From contig SHWS01000014.1 of the NCBI GenBank assembly GCA_009693705.1, positions 1-33,922 on the forward strand: 33,922 nt of DNA, read 5' to 3'. Source of the DNA: Pelagibacteraceae bacterium. GTDB lineage: Bacteria; Pseudomonadota; Alphaproteobacteria; Pelagibacterales; Pelagibacteraceae. Positions 1 to 8,801 of this stretch are shown one piece after another. Within the stretch, counting starts at the first letter, position 1. The number at the start of each line of letters is the position of its first letter. Under the pieces are notes generated by a model, which did no database searches, was not told the DNA's origin, and saw only the letters and a list, made by a program, of their open reading frames with translations. Both the position numbers and the translations under genes were made by a program.

Positions 1-6
1 ATATTT

Positions 7-552
7 ATGAAGCCATTAAGTCACTTAAAATTGATTTTAACATTAATACTTTCTTTTTTTTTGTTAAATTCTTGTGGTGGTAAGCTTCCAGGTGCTGATG
101 CGAGAAAGTTCCCTGCCGACCCCAAAGAAAGGGTTAAGAAAAATTTAGAAGAGGGACGTGGATTTACAATGGGCAATTTACTCGAAGGAGGCGGCCGTGG
201 TGGAGATTTTGAATTTGCAAGCTCCAATGAATTATGGAGAGCTTCGCTTGATGTGATTGATTTTATGCCATTAGTATCGGCTAATTATAGTGGCGGAATG
301 ATAATTACCGATTGGTATTCATCTGAAGAAAATCCTAACGAAAGTATAAAAATATCGATTAGGTTTTTGTCTAATGAAATAAGAGCCGATGCTTTAGATA
401 TAAAAATTTTTAATCGAAATTGCTTAAATAACTCTTTAAATTGCAAAGTTAATCAAACTGACGGCGTTTTAGTTACAGAGCTTAATAAAAAAATTTTAAA
501 AACTGCTGCAGCTTATAAAGAAGAAAATAAAAATAAAAAAAAATCTAATTAA
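7..552 (+). CDS. DUF3576-type putative lipoprotein
   Basis: This encodes a 181-residue secreted protein that I recognise as resembling the DUF3576 family, which often sits just upstream of leuS in Alphaproteobacteria. The N-terminus has a basic start, a hydrophobic stretch (about residues 8-20) and a lipobox-like LNSC, so it is probably a lipoprotein anchored at Cys23. The mature part has a glycine-rich segment (about 58-67) and then a region with SNELWRASLDVIDFMPL and GGMIITDWY, typical of the family as I recall it. The C-terminal tail is lysine- and asparagine-rich. The ATG at 7 is the only sensible start. It ends 15 bases before leuS and is probably co-transcribed with it. Its function is unknown; an envelope role is inferred from the signal peptide only. 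Confidence 0.8.
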   Translation: MKPLSHLKLILTLILSFFLLNSCGGKLPGADARKFPADPKERVKKNLEEGRGFTMGNLLEGGGRGGDFEFASSNELWRASLDVIDFMPLVSANYSGGMIITDWYSSEENPNESIKISIRFLSNEIRADALDIKIFNRNCLNNSLNCKVNQTDGVLVTELNKKILKTAAAYKEENKNKKKSN

Positions 553-567
553 AAAAATCTAAAGTCT

Positions 568-3102
568 GTGGAACGATATAATTTCAAAACTGTTGAAGAA
601 AACTGGCAAAAGTTTTGGGAAAAAAATAAAACTTTTTCAACCAAGTTAGATAAAAGCAAAAAAAAATTTTACTGTCTAGAAATGTTTCCCTATCCATCAG
701 GCAAGATTCATATGGGACACGTTAGAAATTACACAATTGGTGATGTGCTTGCTAGATTTAAATCATTACAAGGCTATAACGTTCTACATCCGATGGGCTG
801 GGATTCTTTTGGCCTACCAGCAGAAAATGCTGCAAGACTTAATAAATTAGATCCTAAGACTTGGACCGAGACAAATATTTTTAATATGAAATCACAATTA
901 AAAAGGCTTGGTCTTGCTATTGATTGGGATAGAGAAATCTCCACTTGTTCTCCAGAATACTACAAACATCAGCAGGAGTTTTTTTTAGAATTATATGACA
1001 AGGGTTTAGTTTATCGAAAAGAGCAATATGTAAATTGGGATCCAATCGATCAAACAGTTTTAGCCAATGAACAAGTAATCGATGGTAAAGGTTGGCGATC
1101 TGGCGCAAGAGTAGAAAGAAAAAAATTAAATCAGTGGTTCTTTAATATCACTAAGTTTGCAAATGAATTATTAGAAAGTCTTGATACTCTTGAACAATGG
1201 CCTAATAAAGTCAAAGTTATGCAAAAAAATTGGATTGGCAAATCATTTGGCTGTGAGGTTAAATTTAAAATTAAATCTTTAAAAAATATTAAAGAAATAA
1301 AATGTTTTACTACCAGGCCTGACACGTTATTTGGTATGTCTTTCTTAGCTCTTTCAATAGACCACCCAATGGCTAAATTTTATGAAAACGAAGTGGAGTT
1401 TAAAAAATTTAAAAAAGAATGTTCGTTAACCGGAACCACCGAGGAGTCGGTTGCACATGCTGAAAAAATTGGCTTTAAAACTGATTTAATTGCAATTAAT
1501 CCTTTAAATGAAGAAATTAAGGTTCCAGTCTATTTTGCAAATTTTGTATTAATGGACTATGGATTAGGTGCGGTATTTGGTTGCCCGGCACACGATCAAA
1601 GAGATTTGGATTTTGCAAAAAAATATAATTTAACCATTAGAACAGTTGTTACGCCTAATTTAAATGATCATAATTTTGAAGTTAGTGATAAGGCTTATAC
1701 CGGCCCAGGTTATATTTTTAACTCATCATTTTTAGATGGTTTAAAATGTCCTGAAGACTCAATCATTAAAACAATTGATTATCTAGCAGAAAAAAAATTA
1801 GGTGAAAAAAAAATTAATTTTAGATTAAAGGACTGGGGGATTTCTAGACAAAGATATTGGGGTTGTCCAATACCAATTATTTATGATGAAAATAATAATC
1901 CTAAAAAGATTCCAAAAGAAATGTTACCTGTGGAACTTCCAAAAATAGACCAATTAGAGTCAACGGGTAATCCACTTGACAATAACAAAGAATGGAAAGA
2001 AATCATTATAGATGGAAAAAAATATTTTAGGGAAACTGACACACTAGATACTTTTGTAGACTCATCTTGGTATTTTCTTAGATTTTGTTCCCCTCAAAAA
2101 AAAGATTATGGATTTGATTTAGAAGATCTTAATTATTGGATGCCGGTTGATCAATATATTGGAGGTATTGAACATGCTATTTTACACCTGTTATATTCAA
2201 GATTTTTTATGCAAGCTTTATCATATCAAAATGAAAAATTTAACTTAAAAGAGCCATTTAAAGGATTATTTACCCAAGGTATGGTTTGTCATGAGACCTA
2301 TAAAGACCCTGAAAATAATTGGGTAAGTCCAGAGGAGATTACCTCAATCGATGGAAAAAAATATTTAAAAAAAGATAACTCTAAAGAAATAATTATTGGA
2401 CCGTCTGAATCTATGTCCAAATCAAAAAGAAATACTATCGACCCTCAAAATATTATTAATAATTATGGGGCAGACTCTGTCAGATTGTTTATTTTGTCTG
2501 ATAGCCCACCTGAAAAAGATGTCCAATGGTCAGAAGAGGGTATTAAATCATCTTTTAAATTTATCCAAAAATTATGGGGTCTAAACTTGAAAATTACTGC
2601 TGAAATAAATAAAAATTACCCATCTAATAAAAGTGACAAAATTGATAAATTTATAAATAAGTTTATTAAAAAAATATCCTACAATTTAGATTATTTTAAC
2701 TATAATATAGTGATTGCAAGTCTTCATGAAATGCACACATTTTTAATTAAAGAAGTTGATCAAGGTTATAAAAAAGAAACTTTAATTGAAAATTACAAAA
2801 AAATTTTAATTATGATAATGCCTATTATTCCACACTTTGCTAATGAATGCTTAAAAGTATTTAATTTAAAAGAAATATCCTGGCCTAACTACAATGAAAA
2901 ATTATTAGAAGAAAATATAATACCAATAGTAATTCAAATTAACGGTAAAAAAAGAAGCCTAATTAATGCCGAGCAAGATATTACAGAAGAAAATTTACTT
3001 ATATTGATTAATCAAGATCAAAAATTAAATAAATATTTCAACGAAAAAGAGATAAAGAAAAAAATTTTTATCAAAAATAAATTAATGAATTTAATTATAT
3101 AA
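568..3102 (+). CDS. leuS: Leucyl-tRNA synthetase
   Basis: This cytoplasmic class I aminoacyl-tRNA synthetase charges tRNA-Leu with leucine. Its 844 residues are a normal length for bacterial LeuRS. The HIGH signature appears as HMGH at residues 48-51, after PYPSGKI, and the KMSKS signature as SMSKS at 615-619. Between them lies a CP1 editing insertion, including FTTRPDTLFG and the GAVFGCPAHDQRD stretch expected for hydrolysis of mischarged tRNA. The C-terminal part has the anticodon-binding region and a small end domain. The start is GTG at 568; the sequence MERYNFKTVEENWQKFW matches the usual LeuRS N-terminus, so I accept the non-ATG start. It lies between the lipoprotein gene and lptE (2-base gap), forming a likely operon with lptE and holA. 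Confidence 0.98.
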   Translation: MERYNFKTVEENWQKFWEKNKTFSTKLDKSKKKFYCLEMFPYPSGKIHMGHVRNYTIGDVLARFKSLQGYNVLHPMGWDSFGLPAENAARLNKLDPKTWTETNIFNMKSQLKRLGLAIDWDREISTCSPEYYKHQQEFFLELYDKGLVYRKEQYVNWDPIDQTVLANEQVIDGKGWRSGARVERKKLNQWFFNITKFANELLESLDTLEQWPNKVKVMQKNWIGKSFGCEVKFKIKSLKNIKEIKCFTTRPDTLFGMSFLALSIDHPMAKFYENEVEFKKFKKECSLTGTTEESVAHAEKIGFKTDLIAINPLNEEIKVPVYFANFVLMDYGLGAVFGCPAHDQRDLDFAKKYNLTIRTVVTPNLNDHNFEVSDKAYTGPGYIFNSSFLDGLKCPEDSIIKTIDYLAEKKLGEKKINFRLKDWGISRQRYWGCPIPIIYDENNNPKKIPKEMLPVELPKIDQLESTGNPLDNNKEWKEIIIDGKKYFRETDTLDTFVDSSWYFLRFCSPQKKDYGFDLEDLNYWMPVDQYIGGIEHAILHLLYSRFFMQALSYQNEKFNLKEPFKGLFTQGMVCHETYKDPENNWVSPEEITSIDGKKYLKKDNSKEIIIGPSESMSKSKRNTIDPQNIINNYGADSVRLFILSDSPPEKDVQWSEEGIKSSFKFIQKLWGLNLKITAEINKNYPSNKSDKIDKFINKFIKKISYNLDYFNYNIVIASLHEMHTFLIKEVDQGYKKETLIENYKKILIMIMPIIPHFANECLKVFNLKEISWPNYNEKLLEENIIPIVIQINGKKRSLINAEQDITEENLLILINQDQKLNKYFNEKEIKKKIFIKNKLMNLII

Positions 3103-3104
3103 AG

Positions 3105-3560
3105 ATGAAAAATAAAATATTACTAATTATATTACTTTTTACATTAGCTCAATGCGGCTACAGTCCAATTTATTCAAAATATAACGAAGCAAATTTTGAA
3201 ATTGTCATTAACAGTTTAAACGGTGATAGAGAAATTAATAATTCAATTAAATTAAATATAGATAGAATTTCGAAAAATAACTCTACTAAAAAGTTCAATA
3301 TAGAGATAAATACTGACTATGTTAAATCTATTTTATCAAAGAACAAAACTGGTGCTATCTCAGAATATCAATTAATTGCTATTACGGATTTTACTATAAA
3401 TGATGGTAAAAAAATAATTAACACTATAATTAAAGAAAAAATTACGCTACTAGCAGAAACAGATGTTTTCAAAGAAAAAAATTATGAGAAAAAAATAAAA
3501 AATAATTTTGCTAATTCGATTAGTAAAAAGTTTTTGTTAAGATTATCAACTTTAAAATGA
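3105..3560 (+). CDS. lptE: LPS-assembly lipoprotein LptE
   Basis: This is a 151-residue outer-membrane lipoprotein that would plug the LptD barrel during delivery of lipopolysaccharide to the cell surface. A short signal peptide ends in the lipobox LAQC (Cys17), followed by GYSPIY; CGYxPLY is the hallmark start of mature alphaproteobacterial LptE. The rest is a small alpha/beta domain with low sequence conservation. The position between leuS and holA matches the conserved leuS-lptE-holA order in the class, which supports the call more than overall similarity does. Its stop codon overlaps the holA start by 4 bases (ATGA), indicating translational coupling. Confidence 0.88.
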   Translation: MKNKILLIILLFTLAQCGYSPIYSKYNEANFEIVINSLNGDREINNSIKLNIDRISKNNSTKKFNIEINTDYVKSILSKNKTGAISEYQLIAITDFTINDGKKIINTIIKEKITLLAETDVFKEKNYEKKIKNNFANSISKKFLLRLSTLK

Positions 3561-4555
3561 TTTTTAAATCTAATGAAACAAATAAAATAGATTTAAATCA
3601 ATATAATTGGGTACTTTTTTACGGTAAAAATGATGGAGCAAAGAATGAGATAATAACGAAACTTTTATTAAAAAAAGAAAACATTTTAAAATATGATGAA
3701 AAAGAAATTTTAGATAACGTTGAAATTTTTCATAACGAATTAAGATCAAAATCGTTGTTTGAAAATAAAAAAATAATTATTATCAATCGAGCAACTGACA
3801 AAATTTTTAATATAATTGAAGATTTATTAAAAAAAAACATAACAGAAACATCAATTATAATTAATGCTGAAAGCCTTGAAAAAAAATCAAAACTAAGAAT
3901 TTTTTTTGAAAAAAAAGAAGAATTAATTTGTGTGGCTTTTTATCCAGATACCAAGGAAACTTTATCAAAATTAACACAAAATTTTTTAAGAGAAAAAAAA
4001 ATTTCTGTTTCGCAATCTGATATAAATTTGCTTATAAACAGATGTAATGGTGACCGGGGTGTTCTGTCAAACGAACTTGAAAAAATTGAATTTTTTACAA
4101 TGAATAAAAAAAAAATTTCAACTGAAAATTTATTAAAATTAACTAATTTAATTGAAAATCATAGCTTTTCAGAGCTAATTGATAACTGTTTAGCAAAAAA
4201 ACGAAAAAAAACGCTAGATATGCTCAACGAAAATGCTTTTAGTACTGAAGATTGTATTACAATAAATAGAATTTTTCTAAGTAAAGCAAAAAAAATCCTA
4301 AAACTAACCCAGGCATTTGAAAAGAATAAAAATTTAGAGCAAACTATATCTGAAGCACAACCTCCCATTTTTTGGAAAGATAAAGAGATTGTCAAAGAAC
4401 AAGTCTGCAAATGGAAATCCAACCAAATTAGTGAATTAATCTATAATTTGAGCGAAATTGAGCTCCAAATTAAAAAAAATTTTTCTAATCCAATTAACAT
4501 AATTTCAAATTTTATTTTAGAAAAATCAGCATCGACTTCTAATAGTGATCTTTAA
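3557..4555 (+). CDS. holA: DNA polymerase III subunit delta
   Basis: This encodes the delta subunit of the clamp-loader complex, which opens the beta sliding clamp during chromosome replication. It has 332 residues, the usual size for HolA. The N-terminal region (VLFYGKNDGAKNEI, about residues 18-31) is the degenerate P-loop-like start seen in delta, followed by the AAA+-like fold and a helical C-terminal collar domain. No functional Walker A lysine pattern is expected in this subunit. It overlaps lptE by 4 bases at its start. Its last 17 bases overlap the 3' end of parB on the opposite strand, so the two transcripts are complementary at their ends. Confidence 0.92.
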   Translation: MIFKSNETNKIDLNQYNWVLFYGKNDGAKNEIITKLLLKKENILKYDEKEILDNVEIFHNELRSKSLFENKKIIIINRATDKIFNIIEDLLKKNITETSIIINAESLEKKSKLRIFFEKKEELICVAFYPDTKETLSKLTQNFLREKKISVSQSDINLLINRCNGDRGVLSNELEKIEFFTMNKKKISTENLLKLTNLIENHSFSELIDNCLAKKRKKTLDMLNENAFSTEDCITINRIFLSKAKKILKLTQAFEKNKNLEQTISEAQPPIFWKDKEIVKEQVCKWKSNQISELIYNLSEIELQIKKNFSNPINIISNFILEKSASTSNSDL

Positions 4556-5387
4556 TTATTTGGATTATTTTATTTAATTGATCTATATCCTTATATTCAA
4601 ACATTATTTTTCCTTTATTATTTTTTTTATTTTGAATTACAACATTAAGGCCAATTTTAGCTGAAATATTAGCTTCGAGATCTCTAATATTTGGATCTAC
4701 TAAGATGGCGTTATGCCGCTTTTTTGTTTTAAATATTTTAACGAAATTTTCTGCCTGCCTAACTGAAAGTTTTTTTTCAATGATTTTATCGGCAACAAAT
4801 TTTGCATTTTCTAACCCTACTAAAATTTTTCCATGACCAGGTGTTAATTTTTTAGCTTCTATTAATTTAATAACTTCGTCTGGCAAAGTAAGTAATCTCA
4901 AACAATTAGTTATATGGCTTCTGCTTTTACCAATAAATTTAGAAACTTTTTCTTGATCATAGGAAAATTTATTAATCAAACGTTGATAACCTTGAGCTTC
5001 TTCTAGCGCACTTAAATCGTGTCTTTGAACGTTTTCTATGATTGCAAACTCTAAAGATTTTAAATCATCAGCCTCTGTAATAACAACTGGTACTTCATGA
5101 AATCCAGCTTTTTGTGCGGCCAGCCATCTTCTTTCTCCTGCTATAATTTCAAATTTTTCTTCAATGTCTCTAGACTTTCTAACAATAATTGGTTGTAAAA
5201 TTCCTCTCTCTTTAATTGAATTAGTAAGATCATTTAAATATTCTTCATCAAAATTTTTTCTAGGTTGATATTTATTTGGCATTAAATCACTTATAGATAA
5301 TTTATTTTTTTGAATTTCAACTTTGGACTCTCCTATCAACGAAGATAATCCTCTACCTAAGCCTCTCTTAATTTTACTAGTATCCAT
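4539..5387 (-). CDS. parB: Chromosome-partitioning protein ParB
   Basis: ParB is a CTP-dependent DNA clamp that loads at parS and spreads to organise and segregate newly replicated origins. The 282-residue protein begins with the conserved RGLGRGLSSLIGE, followed by the ParB/Spo0J domain with NKYQPRKNF and the CTP-binding motif GERRWLAAQKAG. ENVQRHDLSALEEAQGYQRL and a helix-turn-helix (KFIGKSRSHITNCLRLL) provide parS recognition, and the C-terminus is a dimerisation region. Its start overlaps the parA stop by one base (TAATG), so parA-parB are translationally coupled. A perfect parS site lies about 1.4 kb upstream, inside rsmG. Confidence 0.97.
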   Translation of the reverse strand: MDTSKIKRGLGRGLSSLIGESKVEIQKNKLSISDLMPNKYQPRKNFDEEYLNDLTNSIKERGILQPIIVRKSRDIEEKFEIIAGERRWLAAQKAGFHEVPVVITEADDLKSLEFAIIENVQRHDLSALEEAQGYQRLINKFSYDQEKVSKFIGKSRSHITNCLRLLTLPDEVIKLIEAKKLTPGHGKILVGLENAKFVADKIIEKKLSVRQAENFVKIFKTKKRHNAILVDPNIRDLEANISAKIGLNVVIQNKKNNKGKIMFEYKDIDQLNKIIQIIKDHY

Positions 5388-6181
5388 TACGCAGCACTTT
5401 CTGTTTTAGTTTCTTGATTAATAAATTCATCAGTAAAATGAAAATACGATTTACTACCAAGACAAAACTTGTCGTAAATTAATGCTGGCATGCCATGTGA
5501 TGGTGCCTCGGATAATCTAACGTTTCTTGGTATCACTGTTGAATAAACTTTTTCATTAAAATAGTCTCGTGCCTCTTTTTCAACTTGGGTTGAAAGCTTA
5601 TTCCTTTTATCAAACATAGTTAAAAGTATTCCCCTAATTTTTAAATTAGGATTTAAACTAACTTTTATCCTTTCAATGGTTTTCATAAGCTGAGTTAGCC
5701 CTTCTAATGCAAAGAATTCTGTTTGTAGAGGGACTAATAATGAGCTTGACGTAACTAAAGCCATGACTGTTAGTAAGCTTAGGGATGGTGGACAATCAAT
5801 CAAGATGTAATCATAAGTGCTTCTAGAATCATTTAAATAAGCAGCTAATTTTAGTTTCAAAATGAAAGCTCGATTACTGTCTCCAGCAGTTTCTAGCTCT
5901 AATCCTGATAAATCTACATTTGAAGTTATAATATCTAAATTTTTAAAACTTGTTTTTTTTATTGATTCATAAATATCACTAGTGCCACTCAATATTCCAT
6001 AAATAGTCTTATCTGAACTTTCTAAATTAGAAAGACCAAGCCCAGTAGTTGCGTTTCCTTGGGGATCCAAGTCAATCACTAAAATTTTTTTCTCTTGTTG
6101 AGATAAACCGGCCGCAAGATTTATCACTGTTGTAGTTTTACCAACTCCACCCTTTTGATTTATGACAGAAATAATTTCCAT
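5387..6181 (-). CDS. parA: Chromosome-partitioning ATPase ParA (Soj)
   Basis: ParA is a Walker-type ATPase that forms a gradient on the nucleoid and pulls ParB-parS complexes toward the pole. The deviant Walker A KGGVGKTT is at residues 10-17, preceded by MEIISVINQ. Other typical elements are IDLDPQGNATTGLG (A' region) and the Walker B stretch YILIDCPPSLSLLTVMAL. The length of 264 residues is normal for a chromosomal ParA, which lacks the N-terminal DNA-binding extension of plasmid ParA proteins. It starts one base after the rsmG stop region and overlaps parB by one base, so rsmG-parA-parB form one leftward transcript. Confidence 0.97.
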   Translation of the reverse strand: MEIISVINQKGGVGKTTTVINLAAGLSQQEKKILVIDLDPQGNATTGLGLSNLESSDKTIYGILSGTSDIYESIKKTSFKNLDIITSNVDLSGLELETAGDSNRAFILKLKLAAYLNDSRSTYDYILIDCPPSLSLLTVMALVTSSSLLVPLQTEFFALEGLTQLMKTIERIKVSLNPNLKIRGILLTMFDKRNKLSTQVEKEARDYFNEKVYSTVIPRNVRLSEAPSHGMPALIYDKFCLGSKSYFHFTDEFINQETKTESAA

Positions 6182-6182
6182 G

Positions 6183-6824
6183 TTAATTTTTTTTCTTAAT
6201 TTTTTTAATATTTAATAAAAAAGAATCTTCATTAGTTATACTTTTTTTTTCTGTAAATTCTAAATCCCAATCTGCTAGTGTCTCTTTAAGAATTTTTTTC
6301 CCATTTTCACCCATGAACAAAATTAAATTATTAAAACTAGAAAAATTTTTATAAACCAAATCTAAAACTACTGGCATTGGTTTAAATGCTCGAGACATTA
6401 TTGTTCCAGTTTCAATTTTTTTTACTTCAAAAATATTTTTTTCGAAGACTTCAATATTTAATTTCAATTTTCTTGAGACTTCTCTTAAAAAAGAGCTTTT
6501 ATGATGACTTTTTTCATATAAATTTATTTTAGTGTTATTTTTCATGTTTTTTATTATAATTGCAGCAACAACCCCTGGCATGCCACCGCCAGCTCCTATA
6601 TCTGTAATATTTTTACTATTTAAGTCAATAAAATCAATAACTTGTGCAGAATCAATTATGTGTCTTTCTCTAATATCAATATTATCTGATGTTTTCCTAC
6701 TAAAAATGTTAATTTGTTTGTTTTTTTCTAAAACCATATTTGTAAAATGTTCCAGATCTAAAAATGTTTCACGTGAAACATTTAGAGTTTCTAATTTAGA
6801 GTATAATTTAAAAATATCATCCAT
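6183..6824 (-). CDS. rsmG: 16S rRNA (guanine527-N7)-methyltransferase RsmG (GidB)
   Basis: This enzyme methylates N7 of a guanine in the 530 loop of 16S rRNA using S-adenosylmethionine. The 213-residue protein has the SAM-binding motif DIGAGGGMPG at about residues 75-84 and the RsmG-type sequence EKNKQINIFSRKTSDNI upstream of it. The N-terminal residues NVSRETF (15-21) are encoded by DNA that contains a perfect parS site, so this codon stretch has two jobs. Its ATG overlaps the mnmG stop by one base. The order mnmG-rsmG-parA-parB is conserved across many bacteria near the origin. Confidence 0.96.
   Translation of the reverse strand: MDDIFKLYSKLETLNVSRETFLDLEHFTNMVLEKNKQINIFSRKTSDNIDIRERHIIDSAQVIDFIDLNSKNITDIGAGGGMPGVVAAIIIKNMKNNTKINLYEKSHHKSSFLREVSRKLKLNIEVFEKNIFEVKKIETGTIMSRAFKPMPVVLDLVYKNFSSFNNLILFMGENGKKILKETLADWDLEFTEKKSITNEDSFLLNIKKIKKKN
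6765..6780. promoter_or_regulatory. parS centromere site (perfect 16-bp palindrome)
   Basis: The sequence TGTTTCACGTGAAACA is a perfect match to the parS consensus recognised by ParB and is fully palindromic. It lies inside the rsmG coding sequence and specifies residues Val16-Thr20. It is about 7.3 kb from the candidate origin and about 1.4 kb upstream of parB. I found no second perfect copy by eye in the window. Confidence 0.95.
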
Positions 6825-8695
6825 TAAGCTATTTGCTTAATAGACTTTCTTTTTACGTGTGACAACAAAATATATACTGCCGCAGGTGTAATTCCATCGA
6901 TTCTTAGTGCTTGACCCATAGTTTTAGGCTTTATATTCAAAAATTTACTTTTTACCTCATTTGAAAGCCCAGAAATATTATCATAGTTAATATTATCTGG
7001 TATAATTAAATTTTCATCTCTTTTAAAAGCTAAAATATCAGCTTTTTGCTTTTTTAAATATCCATAATAATGTCCATTTATTTCAATTTGTTCATCTATT
7101 TCCTTTGTAAAGTATGGTATTTCTGGCCATATTTCTCTAATTTTTTTCATATCAACATTATCATGTGCCAATATTTCATTAGGACTTCTATAAACTCCAT
7201 CTTTTGCTATTTTTATTCCGTAAAACTCAGCTTTAGATGGAGAAATTTTTAAAAATGACATTTTTTTTTCTATTTTGCTTAAATTTAATAATTTTTCCAA
7301 AAATATTTCTTTTCTGTTTTTGCCAATAAGTCCTATAGAAATTCCTATTTTAGTTAATCTCTGATCAGCATTGTCGGCTCTTAAACTTAATCGATACTCA
7401 GCTCTCGAGGTAAACATTCTATAAGGTTCAGCTACTCCCTTTGTAACAAGATCGTCAATCATCACTCCTATATAACCATCAGATCTATCTAAAGTAAATG
7501 GCTCCTCTTTTTTAAATGATAACGCTGCATTTATTCCTGCTATTAATCCTTGAGCTGCGGCTTCCTCGTATCCTGTGGTTCCATTTATTTGACCAGCAAG
7601 GTATAAGTTATTAATTTTTTTAGTCTCAAGGGTTAAAAAAAGCTCTCTTGGGTCAACATAGTCATACTCTATAGCATAACCTGGCCTAATTATTAATACA
7701 TTTTCTAAACCTATGATATTGTTACATATTTCTTGTTGTACATCACTTGGAAGGGATGTTGATATCCCATTCGGATAAATTGTATGATCATTTAGCCCCT
7801 CAGGCTCTAAAAAAATTTGATGTCTGCCCTTATCAGAGAATTTTACTATCTTATCTTCTATAGAAGGACAATATCTTGGTCCAACGCCCTTAATATTACC
7901 TGAATACATCGCACTCCTTGATAAATTTTTTTGTATAATATTATGAACCTTCTCGTTCGTATAAGTTATGCGACATGAAACTTGCTTATTTAAATTTTCT
8001 TTTGTTAGAAAAGAAAAAAAGTACGGATCACTGTCTGCGAACTGCTCTTCTAATTTTTCAAAGTTTATTGTTCTAGCATCAAGTCTTGGTGGAGTTCCTG
8101 TTTTCAATCTGCCAATTTTAAAATTATATTTTTCTAACTGCTCACTTAAACCTGTTGATGGCTTCTCATCAAATCTTCCAGCTGGGATTTTTTTATCACC
8201 AATATGAATCAAGCCATTTAAAAATGTACCAGTTGTTAATATTAATTTATGACATAAAACTTTTTTTCCTTGCTTTGTTTCAAATCCATTTACGGAATTA
8301 TTATTAAAAATAAAATTTATTACTGTATCTGAAAAAATGCTTAAATTACAATAGTTTATAAGTTTTTCTTGCATATATTTACGATATAGTGATCTATCTG
8401 ATTGAGTTCTTGGTCCTCTAACAGCTGGACCCCTGCTTCTATTTAACAATCTAAATTGTATGCCAGATTTATCTGCTACTTCTCCCATGAGACCATCGAG
8501 TGCATCTATTTCTCTAACTAAGTGACCTTTACCTAAACCACCAATTGCTGGATTGCATGACATTTCACCAATAGTTTCTATTTGATGGGTGAATAAAGCT
8601 GTGTTTACTCCAAGACGTGCTGCTGCTGCAGCAGCTTCACAACCTGCGTGGCCTCCACCAATTACAACTACATCAAATTCTAGATCATTCTTCAT
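6824..8695 (-). CDS. mnmG: tRNA uridine-5-carboxymethylaminomethyl modification enzyme MnmG (GidA)
   Basis: MnmG is the FAD-dependent partner of MnmE; together they modify the wobble uridine U34 of certain tRNAs. The 623-residue protein starts with the dinucleotide-binding motif [19 protein letters not shown]. It has the family signatures [20 protein letters not shown] and [18 protein letters not shown], and later [14 protein letters not shown] and [17 protein letters not shown]. The C-terminal helical domain, which binds MnmE and tRNA, is complete, ending with [17 protein letters not shown]. It follows mnmE by 106 bases in the same direction, matching the functional pairing, and overlaps rsmG by one base. 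Confidence 0.98.
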   Translation of the reverse strand: MKNDLEFDVVVIGGGHAGCEAAAAAARLGVNTALFTHQIETIGEMSCNPAIGGLGKGHLVREIDALDGLMGEVADKSGIQFRLLNRSRGPAVRGPRTQSDRSLYRKYMQEKLINYCNLSIFSDTVINFIFNNNSVNGFETKQGKKVLCHKLILTTGTFLNGLIHIGDKKIPAGRFDEKPSTGLSEQLEKYNFKIGRLKTGTPPRLDARTINFEKLEEQFADSDPYFFSFLTKENLNKQVSCRITYTNEKVHNIIQKNLSRSAMYSGNIKGVGPRYCPSIEDKIVKFSDKGRHQIFLEPEGLNDHTIYPNGISTSLPSDVQQEICNNIIGLENVLIIRPGYAIEYDYVDPRELFLTLETKKINNLYLAGQINGTTGYEEAAAQGLIAGINAALSFKKEEPFTLDRSDGYIGVMIDDLVTKGVAEPYRMFTSRAEYRLSLRADNADQRLTKIGISIGLIGKNRKEIFLEKLLNLSKIEKKMSFLKISPSKAEFYGIKIAKDGVYRSPNEILAHDNVDMKKIREIWPEIPYFTKEIDEQIEINGHYYGYLKKQKADILAFKRDENLIIPDNINYDNISGLSNEVKSKFLNIKPKTMGQALRIDGITPAAVYILLSHVKRKSIKQIA

Positions 8696-8801
8696 AATTG
8701 TAAATTTATAGCTGATTATATTATTTACAAGACGAGAATTGTTAATTGAGAAAACTATGGTTTTATAGAAATTTAGTTAGAAAAATATTATTAAATAAAG
8801 C

